The notes under the pieces were generated by a model. That model saw only the letters and a list, made by a program, of their open reading frames with translations, was not told the DNA's origin and made no database searches. From positions 6,984 to 48,345 of the forward strand of contig JALJPB010000028.1 of assembly GCA_022969175.1 (NCBI GenBank): a stretch of 41,362 nt of DNA, written 5' to 3'. How positions within the stretch are numbered: the first letter of the stretch is position 1; each line of letters begins with the position of its first letter. The stretch is from Colwellia sp. (GTDB lineage: Bacteria; Pseudomonadota; Gammaproteobacteria; Enterobacterales; Alteromonadaceae). The position numbers and the translations under genes are program-made. Below, in pieces: positions 25,241-33,734 of the stretch.

Positions 25241-26179
25241 ATGAGAAAATTACCATTAGCACTATCAACAATAAGTTGTGCCTTGATAGCCTTAGGGGTT
25301 AATGCGGCAGAAGATATTAATAAAGATATGATGAATATGCATAAGCAGCTGAATATCATGAGCAATATTATAACGTCTGCTACCTCCAATGGAAGTAGCG
25401 ACAGTAAAGCTGAGGTTAATAATGTCAGTAATCTGTATTTATATGGCCAAGGTGTGGTATTTACTATTAGTACTAATTCATTCTCAAACCGGTGGGGGAA
25501 TTTTGGCTTCAACTTTTCTATGCCTCCTTTACCACCGATAGCGCCATTAGCACCGGTATCTAAAATGCCACCAAGAGATCGTAACCAATTTGAGCGAAAT
25601 CTTGAAGAGACCGTTGAAAATGCAATGGCATTAGCTTCATCAAAATATGAATTTGCCATGGAACATGCAAATGAAGATCGTGAAAGGTATAGGGATTTGC
25701 GAGATGAACAACGTGAATTGAAATATGAACAAAGAGAACTTGAACGGTTAGCTAGAGATTTACAGTATCAATCAAGTCGTGCCGATGCCGAGGCTAAAAA
25801 AGAGTTAGAGGTCGAATTAAAATCTCTTGAAAATAAAAAAATGCAGTTTGAAAAAGATAAACAAAATATTGAAAAACAAGTGGCTAGAGTAAGAGCTGAA
25901 CAGCAAAAACAAATTGCGACTCAAGAGAAGCAACGAGTGACTTATTATCAACATTTAACAACCTCATTGGCTGAAACTTTATGCTTATATGGCAATGGTT
26001 TAAAGGCCTTGCCAAAAGATGAGCGTGTCAGTCTAATTTTAAAATCAGGTGGTGATAAAGAAGGGCGTCGTTATAAAGATCAAATTTATGTTTTTAATAA
26101 AAAAGATATAAGTGCATGTTCAGCGGATAAAATTAATGTAGAAAAGTTATTAGCTAAAGCTAAAAAATATCAATTTTAA
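25241..26179 (+). CDS. Exported coiled-coil protein of unknown function in the sigma operon
   Basis: I do not recognise a family. A signal peptide is likely (MRKLPLALSTISCALIALGVNA, cleavage near residue 22). Residues 30-80 are polar, with a LYLYGQGVVFTIST strand pair; 90-110 are proline-rich (MPPLPPIAPLAPVSKMPP); 115-250 form a long charged coiled coil with RELKYEQRELERLARDLQ-like repeats. The C-terminal 70 residues are a small domain with two cysteines (LCLYGNGLKALP and ISACSADKI), which could form a disulfide. As third gene of the sigma/anti-sigma operon, it could be the envelope-side signal input or an effector. A terminator follows. Confidence 0.75.
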   Translation: MRKLPLALSTISCALIALGVNAAEDINKDMMNMHKQLNIMSNIITSATSNGSSDSKAEVNNVSNLYLYGQGVVFTISTNSFSNRWGNFGFNFSMPPLPPIAPLAPVSKMPPRDRNQFERNLEETVENAMALASSKYEFAMEHANEDRERYRDLRDEQRELKYEQRELERLARDLQYQSSRADAEAKKELEVELKSLENKKMQFEKDKQNIEKQVARVRAEQQKQIATQEKQRVTYYQHLTTSLAETLCLYGNGLKALPKDERVSLILKSGGDKEGRRYKDQIYVFNKKDISACSADKINVEKLLAKAKKYQF

Positions 26180-26217
26180 AAGTGCAACCAGTAAGTTAGT
26201 TATTACCTTAGAATAGA

Positions 26218-26252
26218 CTCTCAGACTTAGTATAAGCTAAGTCTGAGTTTTT
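26218..26252. terminator. Bidirectional terminator between the sigma operon and ccoG
   Basis: CTCAGACTTAG (26220-26230), loop TATAAG, CTAAGTCTGAG (26237-26247), then TTTTT: an 11-bp perfect stem. The T-run serves the plus strand; the other direction has only a short T tract. Confidence 0.85.
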
Positions 26253-26268
26253 CAAATGCTTCAAAGTA

Positions 26269-27639
26269 TTAATCGTTAATGTTGTCACTATAAAAGGATG
26301 TTGTTTTTAATAAACTCGTATTGTTATCTAGATTGATTATATTGAAACTAATATCATTTCTATTTTTAGCTGGCGGTTGATCAACCATGACAACAAGTGA
26401 AGAGGTTTGTAGTTCTCCTGGCTGTATTGTTATTATTGAATGACCAATGATTCTTGCGTCAACTAAGCCATTAACCTGAATTTGATAAGAGCTTGTTTGA
26501 TTACTCTTATTTCTAATTTTTAATATAAAGGTATTTTCAATTTCCCCTTTGTGATTTACTCGGTAAAGTGCCTGCCTATCTCTAATAATACTTACCTCAT
26601 AACTTTGCCAAGAGTTTAGCCAAATAAACATCATAAAAATTGTGATAGCAACAAATATCCCGTAGCCAAGATGACGCTGCCAGCCCTGTTTTTCTTGATT
26701 TTCAGCAGCAAAGGAGATCAGGCCTTTTTGATAATTAAATTTATCCATGGTCATATCGCAGGCATCGATACATAAGCCACAATTTATACATTCGTATTGC
26801 AAACCATTTCTAATATCAATGCCAACAGGACAAACTTGAACACATAAATTGCAATCAACACAATCGCCCATTTCAGTACTTTTTACTTGTGATAACTTTC
26901 TTTTACCTCGGTTTTCTCCTCGGGTTTGATCGTAGCTAACCAACTTTGTTGATTGATCAAACATTGCTGACTGAATTCTGGAATAAGGGCACATATGCTG
27001 ACACATTTTTTCTCTTATCCAACCTGCATTTATGTACGTGCAAACAGCAAAGAATACCACCCAAGAAACGACTAATGTTGAAGATTGAAAAGTAAAAAAT
27101 GGCAGGTAAAGTTGCTCAACTGTAACAAAATATGAAATAAATACTAACGATGTAAAAAGTGAGATAGCACTCCAAATTAAATGTTTAGTTAACTTTTTAA
27201 TAACTTTTTGTCGACTCAATGACTGTATATCTAAGGACTTACTTTGGTTGTGAGTACCTTCAACCCTACGTTCAACCCAATTAAATATTAACATCCAAAT
27301 GGTTTGCGGACAGGTAAATCCACACCAAATACGACCAAAAAATTGGGTGACATAAAATAGTAGAAAAGCGGCTAGAATAAAGCCTAAACTGACGATATAT
27401 AAGTCTTGTGGATAAAGCGTAAAGGAAAAAATGTGCAATTTTTGTTGTTGTAAATCGAAAAATACAGCTTGCATTCCCTTATATTGAATAAAGGGGATAA
27501 ATACAAAAATAGCCATAAGAACAATACTTAGGCTGCGTCTTATTTTTTGAAATAGTCCTTTTTGTTCTCGAAGGTAAATCTTCTCATTAACAGGGGTTTT
27601 AAAAATTAGGTTTTCTTTTGATAAGTGCGATTTGCTCAC
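26269..27639 (-). CDS. ccoG: CcoG (RdxA/FixG) membrane ferredoxin-type protein
   Basis: CcoG is an inner-membrane iron-sulfur protein with cupric reductase activity that helps assemble cbb3-type cytochrome oxidase. It has about five membrane helices, the FGRIWCGFTCPQTIW motif near residue 105 and two ferredoxin motifs, CVDCNLCVQVCP and CINCGLCIDAC (about 258-300). The C-terminal 110 residues are an Ig-like periplasmic FixG_C domain. Length (456 residues) fits. The ccoNOPQ and ccoIS genes are not here, so this is an isolated copy. It is divergent from a MocR-type regulator with a 97-115-bp gap, which suggests control by that regulator. Confidence 0.95.
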   Translation of the reverse strand: MSKSHLSKENLIFKTPVNEKIYLREQKGLFQKIRRSLSIVLMAIFVFIPFIQYKGMQAVFFDLQQQKLHIFSFTLYPQDLYIVSLGFILAAFLLFYVTQFFGRIWCGFTCPQTIWMLIFNWVERRVEGTHNQSKSLDIQSLSRQKVIKKLTKHLIWSAISLFTSLVFISYFVTVEQLYLPFFTFQSSTLVVSWVVFFAVCTYINAGWIREKMCQHMCPYSRIQSAMFDQSTKLVSYDQTRGENRGKRKLSQVKSTEMGDCVDCNLCVQVCPVGIDIRNGLQYECINCGLCIDACDMTMDKFNYQKGLISFAAENQEKQGWQRHLGYGIFVAITIFMMFIWLNSWQSYEVSIIRDRQALYRVNHKGEIENTFILKIRNKSNQTSSYQIQVNGLVDARIIGHSIITIQPGELQTSSLVVMVDQPPAKNRNDISFNIINLDNNTSLLKTTSFYSDNIND

Positions 27640-27754
27640 TTGGTTACTCCGTTTTTTGTTTTTACCGAGCCAAGTTTAAATTATCGATCTGTTATTTATA
27701 GATACAAAAATATAAATTATAATAGGGACAGATTGGTTGGCAGAGAATAAATTA

Positions 27755-29167
27755 ATGAAGCAGTTTAAATACCAGCAACTGGCAAATAATTTAAAATTGA
27801 AAATAGAAGAAAAAAAATGGCGTACTAACGATAAACTACCTTCTATTCGTGAGTTAGCAACGATTTATAGCGTATCTAAAGTCTCAGTTCAAAAAGCACT
27901 GCATACCTTAGAAGCTAGAGGGATAATTTTTGTAAAGTTTAAGTCTGGTTATTATGTTTGTGCAGACAAAGATATTCATCAATCTCAACAAGGGAAAAAA
28001 GCGGTCAGTAACCCTAAACTTGTTAATGTACCTGAGGTATTTCATCAAATAATGGAACGAAGTGCTGCATTTGATATTTCCCCTAAAAGTTTAGACAGTA
28101 GACAAACACCGATTAATATATTGATGCTAAATAGACATATCAGTCGTGCCTTAAGAGCGACACCCCATAATAATGCATTGTATTATTGTCAACCTTCTGG
28201 TGATTTATCGCTAAGAAATCAGATTAGTGAATATTATAGAAAGCGTAACCTTAATATTTCAGCAAACGATATTTGCATTACCTCAGGTTGTCAAAATAGC
28301 CTGTTTCTCGCGTTAATGGCAACGTGCCAACCCGGTGATATTGTTGCTATTGAAAGTCCTGCTTTTTATGGCGTTCTGCAGTTGTTGCAACAGTTAAAGT
28401 TGAAAGTTGTTGAACTCTCAGCTTCTTATACAACAGGTTTAACTGCTGATACCATTAGTGAAGCATTAAAAAATTGGGATATCAAAGTTTGCATTTTAAC
28501 GGCTAACTTTGCTACTCCTACAGGGGCACTTATCCCTAGTAATGAAAAACGTAAAATAGTGGCGCTAGCTGCAAAGAAAAATATTATATTAATCGAAGAT
28601 GATATTTACGGCGACTTAGGGTTCCATTGTCAAATAGAGCCATTAAAAAGTTATGATACTCACGGGAACGTTATACTTTGTAGTTCTTTCTCTAAGTCAT
28701 TATCGCGAGATTTACGTATCGGTTGGATTGTGACAAATCGGCATTATAAATCTATTGTTCATCTGAAGTTGGTATATCAATTATCCACGAGTAAAGCTAT
28801 TCAGCTTGGATTGTCGAGTTTCATGGCTGAAGGGCATTATGAACGCCATCTAAATCAATATCGAAAAACTCTCTTAAAGCAACGAGATCAGTTGATCAAA
28901 GCGATTCAAGATAACTGGACAGTGCCAGTAAAATTTTCTGTGCCAGAAGGCGGACTTGCAATTTGGCTTGAGTTACCAAAAAATATTGATACATTTTCAC
29001 TTTATAACATGGCAATATCTGAAGGCATTATATTGACACCTGGCAGGTTATTCTCTTCAATTAATAAGTTTGGTCATTATCTCAGGCTGACTTTTGCACA
29101 CCCAACTCAAGGGCATCGCTTAGCTGCTATTATCAAGTTGGGACAGATCTGTAAATCTATTCGATAA
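27755..29167 (+). CDS. MocR/PdxR-type regulator: GntR helix-turn-helix fused to aminotransferase domain
   Basis: The N-terminal 70 residues are a GntR winged helix (WRTNDKLPSIRELATIYSVS, VQKALHTLEARG). The rest is a fold-type I aminotransferase-like domain, with PSGDLSLRNQISEYY, NFATPTGALIPS, the Asp-containing IEDDIYGDLGF and SFSKSLSRDLRIGWI, in which the Lys (about residue 314) would bind pyridoxal phosphate. Members sense PLP or an amine ligand. ATG at 27755 is preferred; TTG at 27737 in frame adds six residues. The divergent neighbour ccoG is the obvious target by position; PdxR proper controls PLP synthesis genes, which are absent. Ligand unknown. Confidence 0.9.
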   Translation: MKQFKYQQLANNLKLKIEEKKWRTNDKLPSIRELATIYSVSKVSVQKALHTLEARGIIFVKFKSGYYVCADKDIHQSQQGKKAVSNPKLVNVPEVFHQIMERSAAFDISPKSLDSRQTPINILMLNRHISRALRATPHNNALYYCQPSGDLSLRNQISEYYRKRNLNISANDICITSGCQNSLFLALMATCQPGDIVAIESPAFYGVLQLLQQLKLKVVELSASYTTGLTADTISEALKNWDIKVCILTANFATPTGALIPSNEKRKIVALAAKKNIILIEDDIYGDLGFHCQIEPLKSYDTHGNVILCSSFSKSLSRDLRIGWIVTNRHYKSIVHLKLVYQLSTSKAIQLGLSSFMAEGHYERHLNQYRKTLLKQRDQLIKAIQDNWTVPVKFSVPEGGLAIWLELPKNIDTFSLYNMAISEGIILTPGRLFSSINKFGHYLRLTFAHPTQGHRLAAIIKLGQICKSIR

Positions 29168-29228
29168 AATTGAAACTGAAGTATGGTAAAGGGATTTGGG
29201 GAATAATAAATATTGCCGATTTAATAGC

Positions 29229-29257
29229 AAAAACCAACGATTAATGCGTTGGTTTTT
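29229..29257 (+). terminator. Rho-independent terminator after the MocR-type regulator
   Basis: AAAAACCAACG (29229-29239), loop ATTAATG, CGTTGGTTTTT (29247-29257). It is symmetrical enough to serve also the convergent small gene at 29285. Confidence 0.88.
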
Positions 29258-29284
29258 ATCGTCAATTTACAATTTAGTGAATCG

Positions 29285-29743
29285 TTAATTTTTGCAATTT
29301 GAAGTTAATATTGATGAAGAGATTGCTAGTTCATCGGTGATATCTACTTCTGAAGAGTGATGAAAAGAGGCGATAAATGATTGTAGTTTATCATTAAAAA
29401 CAGCGGTCATTTCAAAAAAACTATACGACTCATCTTTATTGGATAAGCTTCGCGGGATTATGTTGTTTGGTATTATTAACATAGGGTTTAACAGGCCGCC
29501 GATAGAGTTTGAACCGCCTGGGAGTAATTCTATGTCATTAATAATAGAGTTACTAACAATAAGTTGACTATGATTACCTTCGCTTTCAAGTAATGGAAAT
29601 GCATAGGCGTATAGGTGATTCTCGACAACTTTTTGATTATTTAAGTTTGTTGGTTGCTCGTTAGCGGCGTGAGAGATAGTAAAACATAGACCTACAATAC
29701 TCAGTACAGTACTCGTGATTATGGGTTTTAAAAATGATTTCAT
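29285..29743 (-). CDS. Small exported protein of unknown function
   Basis: No family is recognised. The 152-residue product begins with a clear signal peptide (MKSFLKPIITSTVLSIVGLC ... SHA, cleavage near residue 26). The mature part of about 125 residues is polar and Ser/Asn-rich, with LNPMLIIPNNIIPRS and a single Cys near the C-terminal end (TSNCKN). A good ribosome site (AGAGGA) lies ahead of the ATG. The gene is monocistronic, convergent with the regulator and followed upstream by a long gap holding two perfect inverted repeats that may regulate it. Amino-acid use looks like that of a folded periplasmic protein, not a shadow frame. Confidence 0.7.
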   Translation of the reverse strand: MKSFLKPIITSTVLSIVGLCFTISHAANEQPTNLNNQKVVENHLYAYAFPLLESEGNHSQLIVSNSIINDIELLPGGSNSIGGLLNPMLIIPNNIIPRSLSNKDESYSFFEMTAVFNDKLQSFIASFHHSSEVDITDELAISSSILTSNCKN

Positions 29744-30106
29744 TTTGCCTATCCTCTGCTTTAGAAATTGTTTAGTCTATTTAATTTACTTGCTAACTGC
29801 ATCTGGCTAATCTTATTAAGTTACAAATAAGACGATTTGTAACAAAATTAGTAACATTTTAACTATAAATGTTTCATTCTTTGATTGCGAGCCTTATGAG
29901 ATAAGTTGTCCATTTTTTGAGATTAAGTGTAATGAAGCTTACTTTACACTTAACTTTGTAAAAATATTACCAGCATAAATAGTAGAGTGGATGTATGACT
30001 AATTAATTTCAATTTTTTTTATTTAATTGATAAACTAAATAATGAACAGCCACTGATTAGATGGCCGTTCAATAAAAACAAGAAAAGTATTCGGTTGGAT
30101 TAGTCG
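29744..30106. other. 363-bp non-coding gap with two inverted repeats
   Basis: No gene seen. It contains GTTACAAAT-N6-ATTTGTAAC (29820-29843, 9-bp arms), 77-100 bp before the small exported protein gene and so a possible operator. It also has TTAAGTGTAA-N11-TTACACTTAA (29923-29953, 10-bp arms). Near the right end, GAACAGCCA/TGGCCGTTC (30044-30070) forms a hairpin that could serve as terminator for glcB on the minus strand, though without a strong U-run. Confidence 0.6.
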
Positions 30107-32269
30107 TTAGCGACTTTTCTTTAATTTTCTAAATGCATGTAATAAGGGTTCAGTATAGCCATTGGGCTGAGATTTCCCTTCAAATACAAGCTGACATGCG
30201 GCTTTAAAAGCGATGCTATTGTCAAAGTCATCTGCCATTGTCTGGTATTGACTATCATTAACGTTTTGTTGATCAACAATAGCGGCCATTTTTTTCATGC
30301 TTGCTAAAACTTGTTGTTCACTGCATATATTATGACGCAACCAGTTGGCAAGGTGCTGACTAGAAATTCTTAAAGTTGCTCTGTCTTCCATTAAACCGAC
30401 ATCGTTAATATCAGGCACTTTTGAGCAGCCTATGCCTTGGTCTACCCAGCGAACTACATAACCTAAGATTCCTTGAGAGTTATTATCAAGTTCAGCCTGA
30501 ATTTCACTGTCACTCCAATTGGTACTGCGTGCCAGAGGGATAGTTAAAATATCATCCAAATTTGCAGCTGTTCTTTGTATCAATGTTTTTTGCAAGTCAA
30601 AAACGTCTACTCTATGATAATGCAGTGCATGTAACACAGCAGCCGTTGGCGATGGCACCCAAGCCGTATTTGCACCAGCTTCAACATGATTTATTTTTAT
30701 CGCTAACATATTGGCCATTTGATCAGGGATTGGCCACATGCCCTTACCGATTTGTGCTCTACCACTAAAACCACAAGCTAAACCTATATCAACATTGTTG
30801 TCTTCATAAGCGCCTATCCAAGGTGTTAGTTTAATATCTGCTTTACGCGCCATAGCGCCAGCTTCCATCGATGTATGAATTTCATCGCCAGTTCTATCCA
30901 AGAAACCGGTATTAATAAACACTACGCGGTCTTTAGCAGCGGATATACACGCTTTTAAGTTGACACTGGTGCGTCTTTCTTCATCCATTATGCCCATTTT
31001 TATGGTCGATCGTGCTAATGACAATGCATCTTCAACGGCAGCAAAAAGGTTATCGGCAAAGGCAACTTCTTCCGGTCCATGCATTTTAGGTTTTACAATA
31101 TAAATGGAGCCGTTGTTACTATTTTGTTTATTATCTTTTATGTCATGTAAAGCAATAGTAGAAGTGATCATTGCATCAAGTATGCCTTCTGGAATTTCAT
31201 TTCCTTGTTGATCTAAAATTGCGTCATTAGTCATTAAGTGCCCGACATTACGAACAAACATTAAGCTACGCGCTTTAATATCAAACAATTCACCAGTTAA
31301 TTTTTGGTATTGGCGATTTTCATTCATTGAGCGGGTAAATTCTTTGCCATTTTTATTGATGGTTTCTGTCAATGTTCCTTTCATCAGCCCTAACCAATTA
31401 CGGTAAGCTAGCACTTTATCTTGAGCATCTACGGCTGCTACTGAATCTTCACAGTCCATAATGGTGGTTAGTGCGGCTTCAATGAATATATCGCTAATAC
31501 CTGCTAAGTCAGACTGTGCGATGATATTTTGACTGTCAAACTTAATTTCAAAGTGAAGACCATTTTGTTTAAACAATAACTTCTCAGGCTGAGTGATACT
31601 GCCGGTAAAACCAATGAAATACTCAGGGTTGGCTAAGTGGCTTTGTTCACCATTTTCTAAAGTGACGATCACTTGCTCTTCGGTGAGCTGATAATCCACC
31701 GCATGTTTGTGGCTACCCGAAACTAAAGGCATCGATTGGTCAAGAAAGTTCTTTGCAAACTCAATGACTTTTTTTCCACGAGCAGGGTTATAACTTACAG
31801 TTTGTTCAGCGCCATTTTTGTCACTGATAACATCCGAGCCATAAAGAGCATCATATAAACTACCCCAACGAGCATTTACTGCATTTAAAGCAAAACGTGC
31901 ATTCATTATTGGCACAACAAGTTGCGGACCTGCTAATACAGCAAGTTCATCATCAACATTTTCGGTTGATATGGTAAAGTCATCAACATCAGGTACTAAA
32001 TAGTTAATTTTTATTAAGAATCTTTTATATTGCTCGAAATTAAAAGCATCGCCTTGATGAGTTTGATGCCATTGATCTATTTGATCTTGTAATTGGCCAC
32101 GTGTTTTTAACAATTGACGGTTTTGTGCTGAAAATTTATTAATAATGTCTGAAAACTTTGACCAGAAATCAACTGAGGTAATACCCGTGCCGGGCAATAC
32201 TTCAAACTCAATGAAATCAGCTAGACACTGAGAAACTTGTAAATTAGCTTTGGAAATTCGTTGATTCAT
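30107..32269 (-). CDS. glcB: Malate synthase G
   Basis: Malate synthase G condenses glyoxylate and acetyl-CoA to malate, the second glyoxylate-shunt enzyme. At 720 residues it equals E. coli GlcB (723) and not the shorter AceB type. The TIM-barrel segments GSIYIVKPKMHGPEEV, MGIMDEERRTSVNL (metal-ligand Glu) and FINTGFLDRTGDEIHTSMEAG (metal-ligand Asp) are intact. It is the last of four minus-strand genes (LysR, lrgA, lrgB, glcB) and is separated from lrgB by 346 bp with its own dyad. Its partner aceA is 2.7 kb upstream, in the opposite direction. Confidence 0.97.
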   Translation of the reverse strand: MNQRISKANLQVSQCLADFIEFEVLPGTGITSVDFWSKFSDIINKFSAQNRQLLKTRGQLQDQIDQWHQTHQGDAFNFEQYKRFLIKINYLVPDVDDFTISTENVDDELAVLAGPQLVVPIMNARFALNAVNARWGSLYDALYGSDVISDKNGAEQTVSYNPARGKKVIEFAKNFLDQSMPLVSGSHKHAVDYQLTEEQVIVTLENGEQSHLANPEYFIGFTGSITQPEKLLFKQNGLHFEIKFDSQNIIAQSDLAGISDIFIEAALTTIMDCEDSVAAVDAQDKVLAYRNWLGLMKGTLTETINKNGKEFTRSMNENRQYQKLTGELFDIKARSLMFVRNVGHLMTNDAILDQQGNEIPEGILDAMITSTIALHDIKDNKQNSNNGSIYIVKPKMHGPEEVAFADNLFAAVEDALSLARSTIKMGIMDEERRTSVNLKACISAAKDRVVFINTGFLDRTGDEIHTSMEAGAMARKADIKLTPWIGAYEDNNVDIGLACGFSGRAQIGKGMWPIPDQMANMLAIKINHVEAGANTAWVPSPTAAVLHALHYHRVDVFDLQKTLIQRTAANLDDILTIPLARSTNWSDSEIQAELDNNSQGILGYVVRWVDQGIGCSKVPDINDVGLMEDRATLRISSQHLANWLRHNICSEQQVLASMKKMAAIVDQQNVNDSQYQTMADDFDNSIAFKAACQLVFEGKSQPNGYTEPLLHAFRKLKKSR

Positions 32270-32615
32270 ACTGCTCTCACTTAGGATAATCGATTTTTAT
32301 ACTAGCAGCTAAAATCTTTAAACCGCTAGTTCGTTAAGTCAATCCTAGGAGGAAACACTTTTAACTTCAATAGAGCATTAGTAAACAGAAAGATGAAATC
32401 TAACTCTTTATCGCGCTTTACTGCTGAGATAATTGTTATTTTTTAAGTTAAGCCTTTGTTTTGTAATTGATTAAGTTATGGTGGACTTTTATTGCGATAT
32501 AATATTTAAAGTTATTGCTCTAAATGATAACTGCTATTCACCCTGTGAATGTATTGTGGTTCATTATGCTTTCTTGGTTATAAATTTAGCTTATGTTGAC
32601 TAGGTGTGATTACAA
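32270..32615. other. Upstream region of glcB, non-coding
   Basis: No gene seen in this 346-bp gap between lrgB and glcB. It is AT-rich and holds the 15-bp dyad listed separately. A TTGACT hexamer and a TATAAA (about 32299-32345 on the minus strand) are present but do not form a convincing promoter pair, so the glcB start point is not fixed. AGGAGG at about 32348 on the plus strand is not followed by a frame. Confidence 0.5.
32536..32550. promoter_or_regulatory. LysR-type dyad upstream of glcB
   Basis: ATTCACCCTGTGAAT is a 15-bp interrupted palindrome of the T-N11-A form used by LysR regulators. The same right arm and the left ATTCA recur at 34869-34883 between the LysR gene and aceA, so both may bind the local LysR protein. 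It lies about 270 bp before glcB. Confidence 0.45.
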
Positions 32616-33347
32616 CTATAAAAACAGTACAGCTAAGTTATTGATTAGAAATGGGCTGACTAATGCCGTGATAACCGCACAAACTATCAGTGATAATGAG
32701 CCATAAGCGCCATGTTCATAACTAATCTTGCTAATGGTTGCAGTGCCTAACGCATGGCTAGCAGCACCTATCGCTAACCCCTGGGCTTTGGCTGATTTTA
32801 CATTAATAAAATTTAACCAACTCGGTCCTAGTAATGCACCAAACAGCCCGGCTAAAATTATAGCAAAGGCAGTGATTGAGGTATCTCCATTAAGCTGTTG
32901 TGTTAATTCTATGCCTATTGGAGTCGTTATTGATTTTAATGATAAGGAGACAGCGATTTCTGGTAGTGCAATAAAAACAGTGGTTAATGTAAAGCTAATA
33001 ACTATGACTAAAATTACTGCTAATACTAACAGTAGCCCTAGTACCTGCCATTGATGTTTTATACTGGTTAAGTGCTGGTAAAGTGGAAAGCCCAAAGCAA
33101 CCACAGCCGGCTCTAATAAGTTGTTGAGTAGTTGGGTCGAATGAAAATATTGCTCAAACGGAAGTTTAAAATACAGTAGTAGTGGAATGATAGCCGCAAT
33201 GGACAGCAGCATAGGGTTAAGCCAAATAAGTTGTGTTTTATTTTGTAGATAGGCGAAAGATTGGTAAATACCTATCGTTGCAAGTATTAGAGCTATGGAG
33301 GGAACAAATGATAGTACATCAATATTAATCACAAGCGGTTCCATCAT
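32616..33347 (-). CDS. lrgB: LrgB/CidB-family membrane protein
   Basis: A 243-residue inner-membrane protein with about seven helices and the LrgB hallmarks NLLEPAVVALGFPLYQ, KSITTPIGIEL and GAASHALGTATISK. The family was first described as antiholin-like, but B. subtilis PftAB carries pyruvate and the plant LrgAB fusion PLGG1 carries glycolate and glycerate. ATG at 33347 overlaps the lrgA stop as TGATG, so translation is coupled. Its place between malate synthase, LysR and isocitrate lyase supports a small-acid transport role. Confidence 0.93.
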   Translation of the reverse strand: MMEPLVINIDVLSFVPSIALILATIGIYQSFAYLQNKTQLIWLNPMLLSIAAIIPLLLYFKLPFEQYFHSTQLLNNLLEPAVVALGFPLYQHLTSIKHQWQVLGLLLVLAVILVIVISFTLTTVFIALPEIAVSLSLKSITTPIGIELTQQLNGDTSITAFAIILAGLFGALLGPSWLNFINVKSAKAQGLAIGAASHALGTATISKISYEHGAYGSLSLIVCAVITALVSPFLINNLAVLFL

Positions 33348-33709
33348 CAATTGTTACAATTATCTTTATTTATAACAAGGTGTTGATAAGTTAAACCGAC
33401 AAAAGAGAGTAATGTAAAGGTGCTAATAAATACAATTGCCACCAAAGCAAAACCGTGATCTTTAATTAATTGATAATGATTAATAATACCGACTCCTGCA
33501 GGGACAAAACAAACGCCCATATGCTGTATTATCCAAGAGATAGAGGCCGCTATTTTCTTGGGGTTAACCAGTTGAAAGTGTAAAACACTGGTAAATATTA
33601 GCATGCCATACAAACTCGCAGGTAAGCCACCTAAGTAGGCGGCAATGAATTTTCCTAATGCTAAACAGGCCGCGATAATAGTTGTGCTATAAAATGCATT
33701 TTTTACCAT
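33347..33709 (-). CDS. lrgA: LrgA/CidA-family membrane protein
   Basis: A 120-residue, four-helix membrane protein, partner of LrgB. LGKFIAAYLGGLPASLYGMLI, and FVPAGVGIINHY match the LrgA/CidA (PF03788) pattern. It begins 25 bp after the LysR gene stop and overlaps lrgB, so LysR, lrgA and lrgB form a single transcription unit. Both subunits are needed for transport in the characterised relatives. Confidence 0.92.
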   Translation of the reverse strand: MVKNAFYSTTIIAACLALGKFIAAYLGGLPASLYGMLIFTSVLHFQLVNPKKIAASISWIIQHMGVCFVPAGVGIINHYQLIKDHGFALVAIVFISTFTLLSFVGLTYQHLVINKDNCNN

Positions 33710-33734
33710 TTATTACGCTCTAGTATTTTTATAC

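Noticed and set aside
25198..25659. 153-codon minus-strand frame across the sigma operon
   Set aside because: Antisense to two plus-strand genes that form a coupled operon; no ribosome site or family features.
32616..33709. Holin/antiholin lysis system
   Set aside because: LrgAB were named for lysis control, but the neighbours are glyoxylate-shunt genes and characterised relatives are organic acid transporters.
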